This document shows positions 25,931 through 34,758 of a stretch of DNA of 64,000 nt, piece by piece. The notes below the pieces were generated by a model, which saw only the letters and a program-made list of their open reading frames with translations, ran no database searches and was not told the origin of the DNA. The stretch's first letter is position 1. Each line of letters opens with the position of its first letter. The position numbers and the translations under genes were made by a program. The DNA is from Gp6-AA40 sp964505975. GTDB lineage: Bacteria; Acidobacteriota; Vicinamibacteria; Vicinamibacterales; UBA2999. The stretch is from assembly GCA_964505975.1 (NCBI GenBank), contig CAZDLW010000001.1, forward strand, positions 1 through 64,000, given 5' to 3'.

Positions 25931-26198
25931 TGCTTCTCCGGTTGTCTCAGCAAGACCCAGATTGTGTCCGCGTGGTCGTGCCGACGTGCTCCTGCGCCTC
26001 GCTCCCGACGACATCGCGCGGTAAAACGCATCCTCCACCTGCTGTCAGCGACCCGAGCTGGGTCCCGCAACCCAGCTCGGGTCTCACGTTCCGTATGCGT
26101 TTTGCGCGACTCCCATCGCGCGAGTCGTCGCCGCAGGGCACGTCAGCACGACCGCGCCACCAGCTGATTCGCGTTGAGCTGAGACAACCGGAGAAGCA
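25931..26198. repeat. Family A nested palindromic element, copy A2 (longest)
   Basis: Ends are perfect 21-bp inverted repeats at 25931-25951 and 26178-26198 (TGCTTCTCCGGTTG and its continuation). Inside are a second arm pair (GGTCGTGC-GACGTGC against its complement), the core stem AAAACGCAT / ATGCGTTTT, and the central hairpin CCGAGCTGGGT / ACCCAGCTCGG with loop CCCGCA. It lies 10 bp after the M28 peptidase stop and well before the TonB receptor promoter. It has no coding content. Confidence 0.88.
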
Positions 26199-26364
26199 GA
26201 CGTCTGGCGAGGAGACCCGATGGTCAGTTCTTGCAATGCTCCCCGTGTTCCCCCGACCAGGGAACAACTCTCGCCGCCACGCGCTGATGGTCCGCAGGCG
26301 CTCCGGCTCAGTTTGTCCTGGGTAGTGCAACCGGCCAGTTTCGCGTCTCCCCAGAATGTGTGGG

Positions 26365-26393
26365 TTGACGTCGCGACTCCACAGGTATAAATA
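26365..26393 (+). promoter_or_regulatory. Promoter of the TonB receptor gene
   Basis: TTGACG (26365-26370) and the AT-rich TATAAATA (26386-26393) form a good sigma-70-type promoter: spacing 15 to TATAAA, or 17 to TAAATA. The leader to the ATG at 26579 would be about 180 bases; no known riboswitch was recognised in it. Apart from A2 and this promoter I see nothing else in the 657-base gap from 25922 to 26578. Confidence 0.6.
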
Positions 26394-26578
26394 GGCGGCC
26401 CACAGGTGAACTCCAGTTCTCGTGCGTGCGCTACGTGTGTCCAGTCATCGCACGCAAGATTTCAAACGGGGCCAGGCACGCTCCTGCTCAGCTCGAACGA
26501 CGCTCGGTGGGCGTAATTCAAGATCTCCCAACCGACGCTCCAATTATGGTGACGGCTCATCGCCCGAAGGGGGACAAC

Positions 26579-29560
26579 ATGCACAACCGGATCCTCGCGC
26601 TCGTGTGCGGCATGGTGCTCGCGGCTGTTCCTGCGTTCGCCCAGGTATCAGCGCAGGCCTCGATCACGGGAAACGTCCGCGACACGTCCGGTGCGGTGCT
26701 GCCAGGCGTGACAGTCGAGGCGAGCAGCCCGTCTCTCATCGAGCGGGTTCGGATCGTGACGACCGACAGCTCGGGACAGTACCGCATCATCGACCTCCCG
26801 GGAGGCGTGTACGCCGTGACGTTCACCCTCCCCGGTTTCTCGACCATTCGGCGTGAAGGCGTCGAGCTCGCCGGTGCGTTTACCGCCACCGTGAACGTGG
26901 AGCTTCGTGTCGGGGCCCTGGAAGAGACAGTCACGGTGACCGGCGAGTCGCCGATCGTCGACGTCCAGAGCGCTCGACGGCAGCAGGTGCTGGACAGCTC
27001 CGTGGTCAATGCCATTCCGACCGGGCGCACGTACCACAGTCTTCTGACGGTGGTTCCCGGCATCGCCTCGACCTCGAACGATGTGGGGGGCATCTCGACC
27101 ACATCGGTCGCGACGTTCACGATTCATGGCGGCCGCCCGAACGAAGGTCGGCTTCAACTGGATGGGATCGGCATCGGTGGGACGCTGAACGGCGGAGGCA
27201 CGTCGATGTACAACGTCGACGTTGGGAGTGCCGCCGAGATCGTGTTCACGACCTCGGGCGGACTGGGCGAGGCGGAAGTCGGCGGACCCGTCATGAGCAT
27301 CGTGCCCCGCACCGGCGGCAACACGCTCCGCGGCGCCATGTACGCCAATGGGTCGTCGGGTGCGCTGCAGGGCAGCAATCTCACCGAGGAGCTTCGCACG
27401 GCCGGACTGACCGTGCCGAGCTCGTTGCAGAAGCTATGGGACCTCAACGGCTCGTTCGGAGGGCCGATTGTGCGGGACCGGGCCTGGTACTACCTCACCT
27501 CGCGGTACCAGGGCAATCGGACCTACGTGACGAACATGTTCTACAACAGCAATGCCGGCGATCCATTGGCGTGGACCTACGAACCCGACACGAAACGTGC
27601 AACCAACGATGGCACCTGGAAGAACGGCACCCTGCGGTTGACGCTCCAGCTCAACCGCAGGAACACACTCAACCTGATGTGGGACGAGCAGCGAATCTGG
27701 ATCAATCACCTTGGTGGGGGGACGGCGACCATTTCACCCGAGGCTTCCGCAACCGGCGATGCCGCTCCGTTGAAAACACGGCAGATTACCTGGCGTTCGC
27801 CAGCGTCGGGTCGTGTGCTGCTCGAGGGTGGCTATTCGATCAACGGCAGCCGCTGGGGCGGCCGCGAGCGCCGGCAGACCTACATGAACGGTCAGTTCAT
27901 CGACGGCAACGCCACCCGCAGTCTGATCCGTGTGGTGGAGCAGGCCGGGCTCATCCCGAATCTCACGTACCGCTCGATGAACTGGAGCAGCAACGCGGCC
28001 TGGTCGAATCGATGGAGAGGCAGTGTGTCGTACGTGACCGGTGCGCACAGCCTCAAGGTGGGATACGAAGGGAACTACCTCATCAACAACATCAAACCGT
28101 TCACGAATGACGAGCGGCTCACCTACCGTTTCAACAACGGTGTGCCGAATCAGTTGACGATGACGCTTCAGCCGTTCGAGACGCGAACGCGTACGGGTTC
28201 CCATTCCGCTTACATCCAAGACCAATCAACCTTCGGCCGCCTGACACTGCAGGGGGCCCTCCGGTTCGACTACGCCTACAGTCGATTCAAGGAGCAGCAG
28301 GTCGGACCGGATCGCTTCATTCCCGGGGGGATCGTGCTCCCGGCTCAGAACGGCGTGGAAGGCTTCAAAGATCTGAGTCCTCGTATCGGCGTTGCCTACG
28401 ATCTGACTGGAGACGGCAGGACCTCGGTGAAGATGAACTGGGGTCGATATCTCGAGGCGGCCGCCAATCACGGCCGCTACACGGCCACCAATCCGCTCTC
28501 TCGAATCGTGACGACGACCACCAGGAGCTGGACCGACGCCAATGGCAATCGCGTGGCCGACTGCGACCTGCTGGCACCAGGTACGCAGGACCTCCGCGCG
28601 TCTGGTGGTGATTTCTGCGGGGCCTGGGCGAATCTGAACTTCGGAAGCTCGGTGACGAGCACCCGGTACGATCCGGCCCTGCTCGAGGGCTGGGGCGTGC
28701 GGCCCAATGATGGGCAGATTGGCATCTCCGTCCAGCGTCAGATTCTCAGTCGGACATCGATCGAGGTCGGATACCATCGCCGGTGGTTTGGCAACTTCGA
28801 AGTCACCGACAACCTGCTCGTTGGTCCGGCAGACTACGATGTGTATTTCCTGAATGTGCCCCTGGATCCTCGCCTGCCGGGCGGAGGAGGGTACGTCGTC
28901 CAGGACCTCACCAATATCAGGCCGGAGAGATTCGGCCAGAGCGACAACCTGGTGGTGAGCGCCAAGACGTTCGGCAACCAGATTCAGTACTGGCACGGGT
29001 TCGACGTGAATCTGAGCATGCGGATGGCGAATGGGCTCGTGTTCCAGGGAGGCACGAGCACGGGGCGTCAGGTGACGGACAACTGCGAGGTCCAGCCGGA
29101 TGATCCGAGCCGCCGGAACTGCCGGGTCACGCAGCCCGTACGCGTGCAGGCCAATGGCCTGGCGTCGTACACGATTCCCAGAGTGGACGTGCAGGTCAGC
29201 GGTACCTTCCAGAGCCGTCCCGGCGGGTCGCTGGCGGCCAACTGGGTGGTCCCAACGGCAACGGTCGCGCAGACGCTTGGCCGCCCGCTCAGCGGAAACG
29301 CGGCCAACGTCACGATCAACGTGCTCGACCCGTGGCAGATGGTGCACGACCGGGTCAACCAGGTTGATTTCAAGGTGGCGAAGATCGTGCGAGTGGGCCG
29401 GACGAGGGCCACGCTTGGTGTCGACATCTTCAACGCCTTGAATTCGTCTGCCGTCCTCTCACGGCAGCAGGCCTACAGCCCGACGAGCGCCGCATGGCTC
29501 ACCCCGACGAGCGTCATCGACGCCCGCTTTGCCAAGTTCAGCGCGCAGTTCGACTTCTGA
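26579..29560 (+). CDS. TonB-dependent receptor, Oar-like, with carboxypeptidase-regulatory domain
   Basis: 993 residues. A signal peptide (MHNRILALVCGMVLAAVPAF, then AQ) is followed by a CarboxypepD_reg-like domain (about 27-105: ITGNVRDTSGAVLPGVTVEA) and a plug region (ETVTVTGESPIVDVQSARRQ, with VLDSSVVNAIPTGRTYHSLL). The outer-membrane barrel continues to the C-terminal aromatic residue (FAKFSAQFDF). Such receptors import large or poorly soluble compounds using TonB energy. The ATG at 26579 has AAGGGGGAC upstream; a longer frame from 26426 lies within the leader and is rejected. It is first in a co-directional block with a sensor kinase and cytochrome-type oxidation genes, which suggests a shared substrate, an inference only. 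Confidence 0.92.
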   Translation: MHNRILALVCGMVLAAVPAFAQVSAQASITGNVRDTSGAVLPGVTVEASSPSLIERVRIVTTDSSGQYRIIDLPGGVYAVTFTLPGFSTIRREGVELAGAFTATVNVELRVGALEETVTVTGESPIVDVQSARRQQVLDSSVVNAIPTGRTYHSLLTVVPGIASTSNDVGGISTTSVATFTIHGGRPNEGRLQLDGIGIGGTLNGGGTSMYNVDVGSAAEIVFTTSGGLGEAEVGGPVMSIVPRTGGNTLRGAMYANGSSGALQGSNLTEELRTAGLTVPSSLQKLWDLNGSFGGPIVRDRAWYYLTSRYQGNRTYVTNMFYNSNAGDPLAWTYEPDTKRATNDGTWKNGTLRLTLQLNRRNTLNLMWDEQRIWINHLGGGTATISPEASATGDAAPLKTRQITWRSPASGRVLLEGGYSINGSRWGGRERRQTYMNGQFIDGNATRSLIRVVEQAGLIPNLTYRSMNWSSNAAWSNRWRGSVSYVTGAHSLKVGYEGNYLINNIKPFTNDERLTYRFNNGVPNQLTMTLQPFETRTRTGSHSAYIQDQSTFGRLTLQGALRFDYAYSRFKEQQVGPDRFIPGGIVLPAQNGVEGFKDLSPRIGVAYDLTGDGRTSVKMNWGRYLEAAANHGRYTATNPLSRIVTTTTRSWTDANGNRVADCDLLAPGTQDLRASGGDFCGAWANLNFGSSVTSTRYDPALLEGWGVRPNDGQIGISVQRQILSRTSIEVGYHRRWFGNFEVTDNLLVGPADYDVYFLNVPLDPRLPGGGGYVVQDLTNIRPERFGQSDNLVVSAKTFGNQIQYWHGFDVNLSMRMANGLVFQGGTSTGRQVTDNCEVQPDDPSRRNCRVTQPVRVQANGLASYTIPRVDVQVSGTFQSRPGGSLAANWVVPTATVAQTLGRPLSGNAANVTINVLDPWQMVHDRVNQVDFKVAKIVRVGRTRATLGVDIFNALNSSAVLSRQQAYSPTSAAWLTPTSVIDARFAKFSAQFDF

Positions 29561-29705
29561 GTCTTCGGGCGGGCTCCCTGAGTGGTTCATCACGAAGGGA
29601 GCCCAGCCAGCCAAGATCGGTCGCCCGATATCCGGTTGGCGACAGCCCTTGGCTTGCATTCCGCATTCAGGTGGCTGGCTTTGTCAGCCACCTGCTGGGG
29701 TGAGG

Positions 29706-32624
29706 ATGAAGACCATGCGGCGGATCCTGCTCTTCGTGCTCGTGGCGGCCATGCTGGACGCGCCGGCGCACGCCGACGACATCGGGTCCGGGTCCCTGGT
29801 ATTGACGGCGTGGACCGAGCACACGGGTCTGCCGCCAGGCGAGATTCTGGCCATGACGCAGGACGTGCAGGGATTCCTGTGGCTTGGCACGAGCGCCGGG
29901 CTGGTTCGCTTCGATGGCGCCAGGTTTGTCGCGTGGGGTTCGCGAGGTGAACCTCCGCTCCGGGCTCGGACGGTTCCTGCGCTGGTGGCGGCGCGGGACG
30001 GAAGTCTCTGGGTTGGCTTCGGAGCAGGAGGAATCAGCCAGATTCGCGGGACCGACGTGATCGACCATACGGGTCACACCGGTGTCCCTCAAGGTGCCGT
30101 CGCCGCGTTGCTGCAGGATCGTCAGGGTGCCATCTGGGTCGGTGCGCGGCAGGGCTTTTCGAGATTCCGCGACGGTGGCTGGGAGGCATTCGATCACGCG
30201 GGCGAGGTATTCAGTCTCTTCGAGGATCGCGCCGGGCGCATCTGGATTGGGACCTCGGTCGGCGTGCTCGTGTACGCAGACGATGCCCTGGAGCTCCGGG
30301 ATCCAAATGCCCTCTACGTCCAGAACTTCGCCGAAGATGCCTCGGGCGTGATCTGGGTGACCGACGTCAAGGACATCGTCAAGACGCTGGACGGCGGCTG
30401 GACGCCTGCTCACGCGCCCGACGTGCGTGCTCCGCAGAGCGGCTGGCGGCTCGTGCCCGATCGGCACGGAGCCATCTGGGTGGCTGCTCTGGGTGGAGGG
30501 CTCCTTCGTCTGACCGGACACGATGGCGCGGTGATCGGGCGTGTGGCCTACGAAGACATGATCAACGGTGCCCCGAGGTCGCTCTTCTACGATCGCGACG
30601 ACAACGTGTGGGTGGGCTTGAGGCCCGCCGGACTCCTCCGCCTGTCGCAGAGCTTCGTGAAGAGCGACGTCGCGCTCGAAGGGGTCACCAACGACGGCGT
30701 GCGTGCGATTGCGTCGAGCCCGGATGGCAGCGTGTGGGTCGGTACGGGTCACAGTCTGCACCGTTTCAAGGATCGAACGCGCGAGGTGTACGACATTGCC
30801 CAGACGCGTGCGCTCTACACCGACGCCCAGGGGGTCGCATGGGCGTTCACGTCTCATGGCGTTCGTTTCATCGACGAGCGACGTCCTCCGGATGCCGGGC
30901 TCCCTTCGACAATCCGCTGGGATCGCATGATGTCGGTCGTGAGCGATCCCTCGGGGGCGCTCTGGCTCTGCAACGCCGATCAGGGCGTGATGATCTGGCG
31001 TCAGGGAGTCCTGTCACGTCTTCGCGACATTCCGGCGGCCTGGGCGGGCAGCTGCAGTTATGCCCATGTGGACCGCCGGGGGCGCGTCTGGCTGGGCCTC
31101 GGCGGCGCGCTCGTTGTCTACGACGGGGAGTCCTTCGAGACGTACCGCACCGAGCACGGGCTCGCGTCCGGATTGGTACTGGCGATGCTCGAAGACCGAA
31201 CGGGGGCATTCTGGATCACGACGCGAAACGGTGTGAGTCGATACCGGAACGGTCGATTCACAACGCTCACCGAGGTCAACGGTCCCTTTGACGACCTCGC
31301 GGCGGCCCTCGTCGAAGATCAACAGGGCTTCATCTGGGTGAGTGTGGATGCCGGGTCCGCGATCGTTCGTCTTGACCCTGCGGAGCTGGACAAGGTGGCA
31401 GCCGATCCCGCACGCCAGATCGAGTACCGGCTCTTCGATATGTCCGACGGGATACGGGGAGAACTTCGTTCGCTCATCAGGGCTGCGGGCGTCAGGGATG
31501 CCCAGGGACAGTTGTGGTTTGCAACGGGATTTGGTGTCGTCATCCTGGATCCGTCGAAAATCCCGCCCAATCAGCGATCTGCGCCGCCGCAGATCGAGTC
31601 CGTCTCGCTGGACGGGAGGATGATCGGCCTGCCCGAAGCGGGCGTGACATTGCCCGGACGTGCCTCCACGCTCACGATCGAATACACAGCCGTGAGCGTG
31701 AGCGCGGCCTCGAAGCTGCGTTTCCGGTACCGGCTGGAAGGCGTCGAGCCGACCTGGGTGCTGGCCGGGCCCCGTCGGACGGTGTCCTACGCCGATCTGG
31801 CACCGGGACGTTATCAGTTCAGGGTGAGCGCCACGAACGACGGGGTATGGTCGGAAGCCGCCACGTGGGCGTTCGTCGTCTCGCCACCGTTCTACCGGTC
31901 CAGCTGGTTCCTTGTGTTGTCCATGGGCGCACTCGGGTTGATGGTCGGAGCGGCATGGTGGCTGCGGCTGAGTGCTGTTCGAAGGCAGTATCACCTCGTC
32001 TTCGAAGAGCGGGCGCGTATGAGTCGCGAAATCCACGACACCTTGCTGCAGAGCCTTGCTGCCATCGGAGTGGAGCTGGAGAACATTGCCACCCAGTTGA
32101 ATCCGGCAGAGGCGCGGGGTCGCGAATCGCTGCGGCGGCTACGGCGCCAGGTCGTACACTCTTTGCGGGAGGCGCGCGAGTCGATCCTCGGGCTGCGACA
32201 GAACTCGATGGAGAGCCGGAGCCTGGTGAGCGCGTTGCAGGCACTCGCCGACAACACGACGGCCGCGCAGCCTGCCCATGTCGATCTGACGGTCGATGGG
32301 CGGCCGCGTCGCTGCAATCCGGACGTGGAGCTGCAGTTGCTCCGGATCAGCCAGGAGGCCGTGACCAACGCCATCCGACACGGCGCGGCCACTCACATCA
32401 GTCTCGTCATCGACTTCCGTCCCGAGGCCGTGGCCCTCAGTGTCTCCGACAACGGACGCGGTTTCGTGGTTGGAGAGCACCTCACGGATACGGAGACGGG
32501 GACGCATCTCGGGCTGCTCGGTATGAGGGAACGGGCCGAGCGTGTCCGGGGCACGTTCGCGATCACCAGTACGGTCGGGAAGGGTGCCCTCGTAGAAGTG
32601 AGCGTGCCGACGCCGCCCGAGTAA
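29706..32624 (+). CDS. Sensor histidine kinase with periplasmic two-bladed-type propeller
   Basis: 972 residues. A signal peptide (RRILLFVLVAAMLDAPAHA) leads to a periplasmic sensor of Reg_prop/ligand-binding propeller repeats (about 40-640; recurring GFLWLGTSAGLVRFDG, GSLWVGFGAGG and GAIWVG segments). Next come a Y_Y_Y domain (about 660-730), a membrane helix near 733-755 (WFLVLSMGALGLMVGAAWWL), a HisKA_3 dimerisation domain with the phospho-acceptor His in SREIHDTLLQSLA near 776, and a HATPase lid (DNGRGF, GLLGMRERAERV). It would phosphorylate the regulator seven bases downstream. ATG codons at 29706 and 29715 are both possible; GGTGAGG is upstream. The position after a TonB receptor is typical of hybrid-type nutrient sensing. 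Confidence 0.92.
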   Translation: MKTMRRILLFVLVAAMLDAPAHADDIGSGSLVLTAWTEHTGLPPGEILAMTQDVQGFLWLGTSAGLVRFDGARFVAWGSRGEPPLRARTVPALVAARDGSLWVGFGAGGISQIRGTDVIDHTGHTGVPQGAVAALLQDRQGAIWVGARQGFSRFRDGGWEAFDHAGEVFSLFEDRAGRIWIGTSVGVLVYADDALELRDPNALYVQNFAEDASGVIWVTDVKDIVKTLDGGWTPAHAPDVRAPQSGWRLVPDRHGAIWVAALGGGLLRLTGHDGAVIGRVAYEDMINGAPRSLFYDRDDNVWVGLRPAGLLRLSQSFVKSDVALEGVTNDGVRAIASSPDGSVWVGTGHSLHRFKDRTREVYDIAQTRALYTDAQGVAWAFTSHGVRFIDERRPPDAGLPSTIRWDRMMSVVSDPSGALWLCNADQGVMIWRQGVLSRLRDIPAAWAGSCSYAHVDRRGRVWLGLGGALVVYDGESFETYRTEHGLASGLVLAMLEDRTGAFWITTRNGVSRYRNGRFTTLTEVNGPFDDLAAALVEDQQGFIWVSVDAGSAIVRLDPAELDKVAADPARQIEYRLFDMSDGIRGELRSLIRAAGVRDAQGQLWFATGFGVVILDPSKIPPNQRSAPPQIESVSLDGRMIGLPEAGVTLPGRASTLTIEYTAVSVSAASKLRFRYRLEGVEPTWVLAGPRRTVSYADLAPGRYQFRVSATNDGVWSEAATWAFVVSPPFYRSSWFLVLSMGALGLMVGAAWWLRLSAVRRQYHLVFEERARMSREIHDTLLQSLAAIGVELENIATQLNPAEARGRESLRRLRRQVVHSLREARESILGLRQNSMESRSLVSALQALADNTTAAQPAHVDLTVDGRPRRCNPDVELQLLRISQEAVTNAIRHGAATHISLVIDFRPEAVALSVSDNGRGFVVGEHLTDTETGTHLGLLGMRERAERVRGTFAITSTVGKGALVEVSVPTPPE

Positions 32625-32631
32625 GTCTCGT

Positions 32632-33261
32632 ATGTCAGATGCCCTGATTCGAATTCTCTGCGTCGACGACCATCGCCTGATGCGCGAGGGGATTGTGCGC
32701 AGCGTCGGGCTGCAGCCAGACATGGCCGTGATTGCGCAGGCCAGCAACGGCGAGGAAGCCGTGGAACAGTTCCGGCGGCACTCACCCGACGTGACGCTCA
32801 TGGACCTGCAGCTGCCGCGGCTCAGTGGACTGGAGGCCATCCGCATGATCCGCGCGGAACAGCCCCAGGCGCGCATCGTCGTCTTGACGATGTATCACGG
32901 AGATGAGGACATCTATCGGGCAATCCAGAGCGGCGCGTCCGGCTACCTCCTCAAGGACACCGTGCCCGATGACCTCGCCGACGTGATCCGCGAGGTCCAC
33001 CAGGGGCGACGAGTGCTCCCGCCGGCAGTCGCTGCGGCGTTCGAGTCGAGGGCGAGCCAGCCCGGGCTGACACTGCGGGAGATTCAGGTTCTCGAGCTTC
33101 TGGCCTGCGGAAAACGTAATAAGGAGATTGCTGCCGAGCTTGGCATCAGCATCGACACGACGAGCTCGCACATTCGGAGCATCTTTTCGAAGTTCAAAGT
33201 CCACGATCGAACTGCTGCGCTGGCAGAAGGGCTCCGGCGTGGGATTCTTCACATCCCGTGA
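32632..33261 (+). CDS. NarL/FixJ-family response regulator
   Basis: 209 residues. The receiver domain (1-125) has the acidic pair in LCVDDHRLMREG, the phosphorylated Asp in DVTLMDLQLPRLSG near 55, and Lys in YLLKDTVPDD. A LuxR-type HTH (about 145-205) has LTLREIQVLELLACGKRNKE and ISIDTTSSHIRSIFSKF. It is the cognate partner of the kinase ending at 32624 and probably controls the nearby receptor or oxidation genes. A hairpin with a T-run follows 16 bases after its stop. All key residues are present. Confidence 0.95.
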   Translation: MSDALIRILCVDDHRLMREGIVRSVGLQPDMAVIAQASNGEEAVEQFRRHSPDVTLMDLQLPRLSGLEAIRMIRAEQPQARIVVLTMYHGDEDIYRAIQSGASGYLLKDTVPDDLADVIREVHQGRRVLPPAVAAAFESRASQPGLTLREIQVLELLACGKRNKEIAAELGISIDTTSSHIRSIFSKFKVHDRTAALAEGLRRGILHIP

Positions 33262-33276
33262 AAAGGTACATCGTGC

Positions 33277-33301
33277 CGTCCGGCCCGTTGGACGATTTTT
33301 T
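33277..33301 (+). terminator. Rho-independent terminator after the two-component genes
   Basis: CGTCC (33277-33281), an eight-base loop and GGACG (33290-33294) form a five-pair stem followed by A and six T. It stands 16 bases after the response regulator stop. The stem is short, so efficiency may be moderate. Confidence 0.55.
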
Positions 33302-33653
33302 GACGTAACCTTCGCTCGTGGGTGCCGATTCCGGGCTGACGGGACCGGGCTGCAGTACGTCACACATTTCTGTGAGTTGACCCGCTGTCGGGTTTGCCGC
33401 TACAAACGATTGTCTGTGAGCGACTTCACGGGAAGAGCGTGCGACATTCCCGAGCGCTTCGTCAGGAGAAACGCAGTGACGCTCGAATCGCCGAGACCCA
33501 GAAGGTCGGAGTGGGTCCGCTTCACCGGTGCCAGTATCGATCTTGCCTCGTGTGCGGGGCTGGACATCTCCTAACGCCGTCGCAAATACTTGCATCATTC
33601 GTGACGATCTCGGCGTTGCGAGATGTCTAGTGGCCGTGGGGAGGAGAGAGAGT
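33302..33653. other. Gene-free region upstream of the cupin gene
   Basis: About 350 bases with no credible reading frame, known RNA or family A/B repeat. GGAGGAG at 33641-33647 is the ribosome-binding site of the next gene. AT-rich spots (CAAATACTTGCATCATTC near 33585) could hold a promoter, but no convincing -35/-10 pair is seen. Confidence 0.4.
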
Positions 33654-34721
33654 ATGCAACGGATGTGTCCGCAGCGTGCGTGGATGGCAGTGCTGGTTGC
33701 ACTCCTGGCGGTAGCGGGTGTGGTTGCCCTGCCGTCTGCCCAGCAGACAGGACGCGGTAGCTTCTCCGACAACTTCACCGGGCAGATCGCGGTTGCCGAC
33801 GGGTCGGACCTTCGAACGTCCCGCATCCGATTCGAGGCGGGAGCCCGAACGAACTGGCACGTCCACTCGGTCGGCCAGGTCATCCTCGTGGAGGAGGGGC
33901 GCGGGCTCGCCCAGGAACAAGGCGGAGAGATTCGCGAGATGCTGCCGGGGCAGCCGGTCTACCTGCGACCGAACGTGCCGCACTGGCACGGGGCCGCGCC
34001 GGACGAGGCGATGGTGCAGCTGACGATGTATTCGGGCCGACTCGATTGGATGCATCCTGTCACGGACGAGGAGTATCGAGGGCGGGCGCAGGCCGCCGAC
34101 CCGTCCGCGCTCGAGCAGCTGCAGCGCGCCGTGGCAAATCTGGAGGGTGGTCGAATTCAGCGGCCATCCTACGAGGCTCTGACCGCGGACCAGAAGGCGT
34201 ACGTGGGCAGCATTCTCAGCGGGCCACGCAGCAACATTCCGCCGCCGCTCGCGGTGATGCTGGTGAGCCCGGGTCTGGGCGACCTTGTGCAGAAGGCCAT
34301 TGCGTACGCACGTTTTGCCGGCACCGAAGGCTTCTCGAGTGTCCCGCCCAAGCTGAACGAGCTCGCGATTCTGATGGCGGCTCGGATGTGGTCCGGCGAG
34401 TACGTCTGGCACGCTCATCACGGCTATGCCGTGCGGGTGGGCCTGAGCCCCGACGTCGTCGAGGCCGTGCAGGTTGGCAGACGACCGGCCAACATGGAGT
34501 CCGACGTGGAAGCGGTGTACAACCTCTTCGACGAGATGATCAGCCGCCGGAGCGTCAGCGATGCCACCCTCGACGCGGCACGTCGAGTCCTGGGCGGAGA
34601 CAGGGGCGTCATCGATATCATCGGCTCGTTCGCGCTCTATTCGATCTCGTCCATGATGGTGATGGTGGACCAGATGCCCCTTCCCGATGGAGTGGCACCC
34701 TACGTCCCACCGGCCCGGTAG
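33654..34721 (+). CDS. Secreted cupin plus carboxymuconolactone-decarboxylase-like protein
   Basis: 355 residues. After a signal peptide (RAWMAVLVALLAVAGVVALP), residues 35-140 form a cupin: NWHVHSVGQVILVEEGRG supplies the metal His pair and PNVPHWHGAAPDEAM the second motif. Residues 180-340 resemble AhpD/carboxymuconolactone-decarboxylase folds (ELAILMAARMWSGEYVWHAH). The cupin resembles manganese-type mandelonitrile-lyase-like cupins, and the second half resembles gamma-carboxymuconolactone decarboxylases. It may act on oxidised aromatic or ring-opened compounds in the periplasm, but the substrate is not shown. The ATG at 33654 is preceded by GGAGGAG. The next gene starts 37 bases after its stop, so they probably share a transcript. 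Confidence 0.85.
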   Translation: MQRMCPQRAWMAVLVALLAVAGVVALPSAQQTGRGSFSDNFTGQIAVADGSDLRTSRIRFEAGARTNWHVHSVGQVILVEEGRGLAQEQGGEIREMLPGQPVYLRPNVPHWHGAAPDEAMVQLTMYSGRLDWMHPVTDEEYRGRAQAADPSALEQLQRAVANLEGGRIQRPSYEALTADQKAYVGSILSGPRSNIPPPLAVMLVSPGLGDLVQKAIAYARFAGTEGFSSVPPKLNELAILMAARMWSGEYVWHAHHGYAVRVGLSPDVVEAVQVGRRPANMESDVEAVYNLFDEMISRRSVSDATLDAARRVLGGDRGVIDIIGSFALYSISSMMVMVDQMPLPDGVAPYVPPAR

Positions 34722-34758
34722 GCAGGAGATTGCAGGCGACAGAAACGCGGAGTTCGGG

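Noticed and set aside
33128..33574. A 148-codon frame in the gap after the response regulator
   Set aside because: It begins within the regulator gene in another frame, crosses the terminator, and has no coding character.
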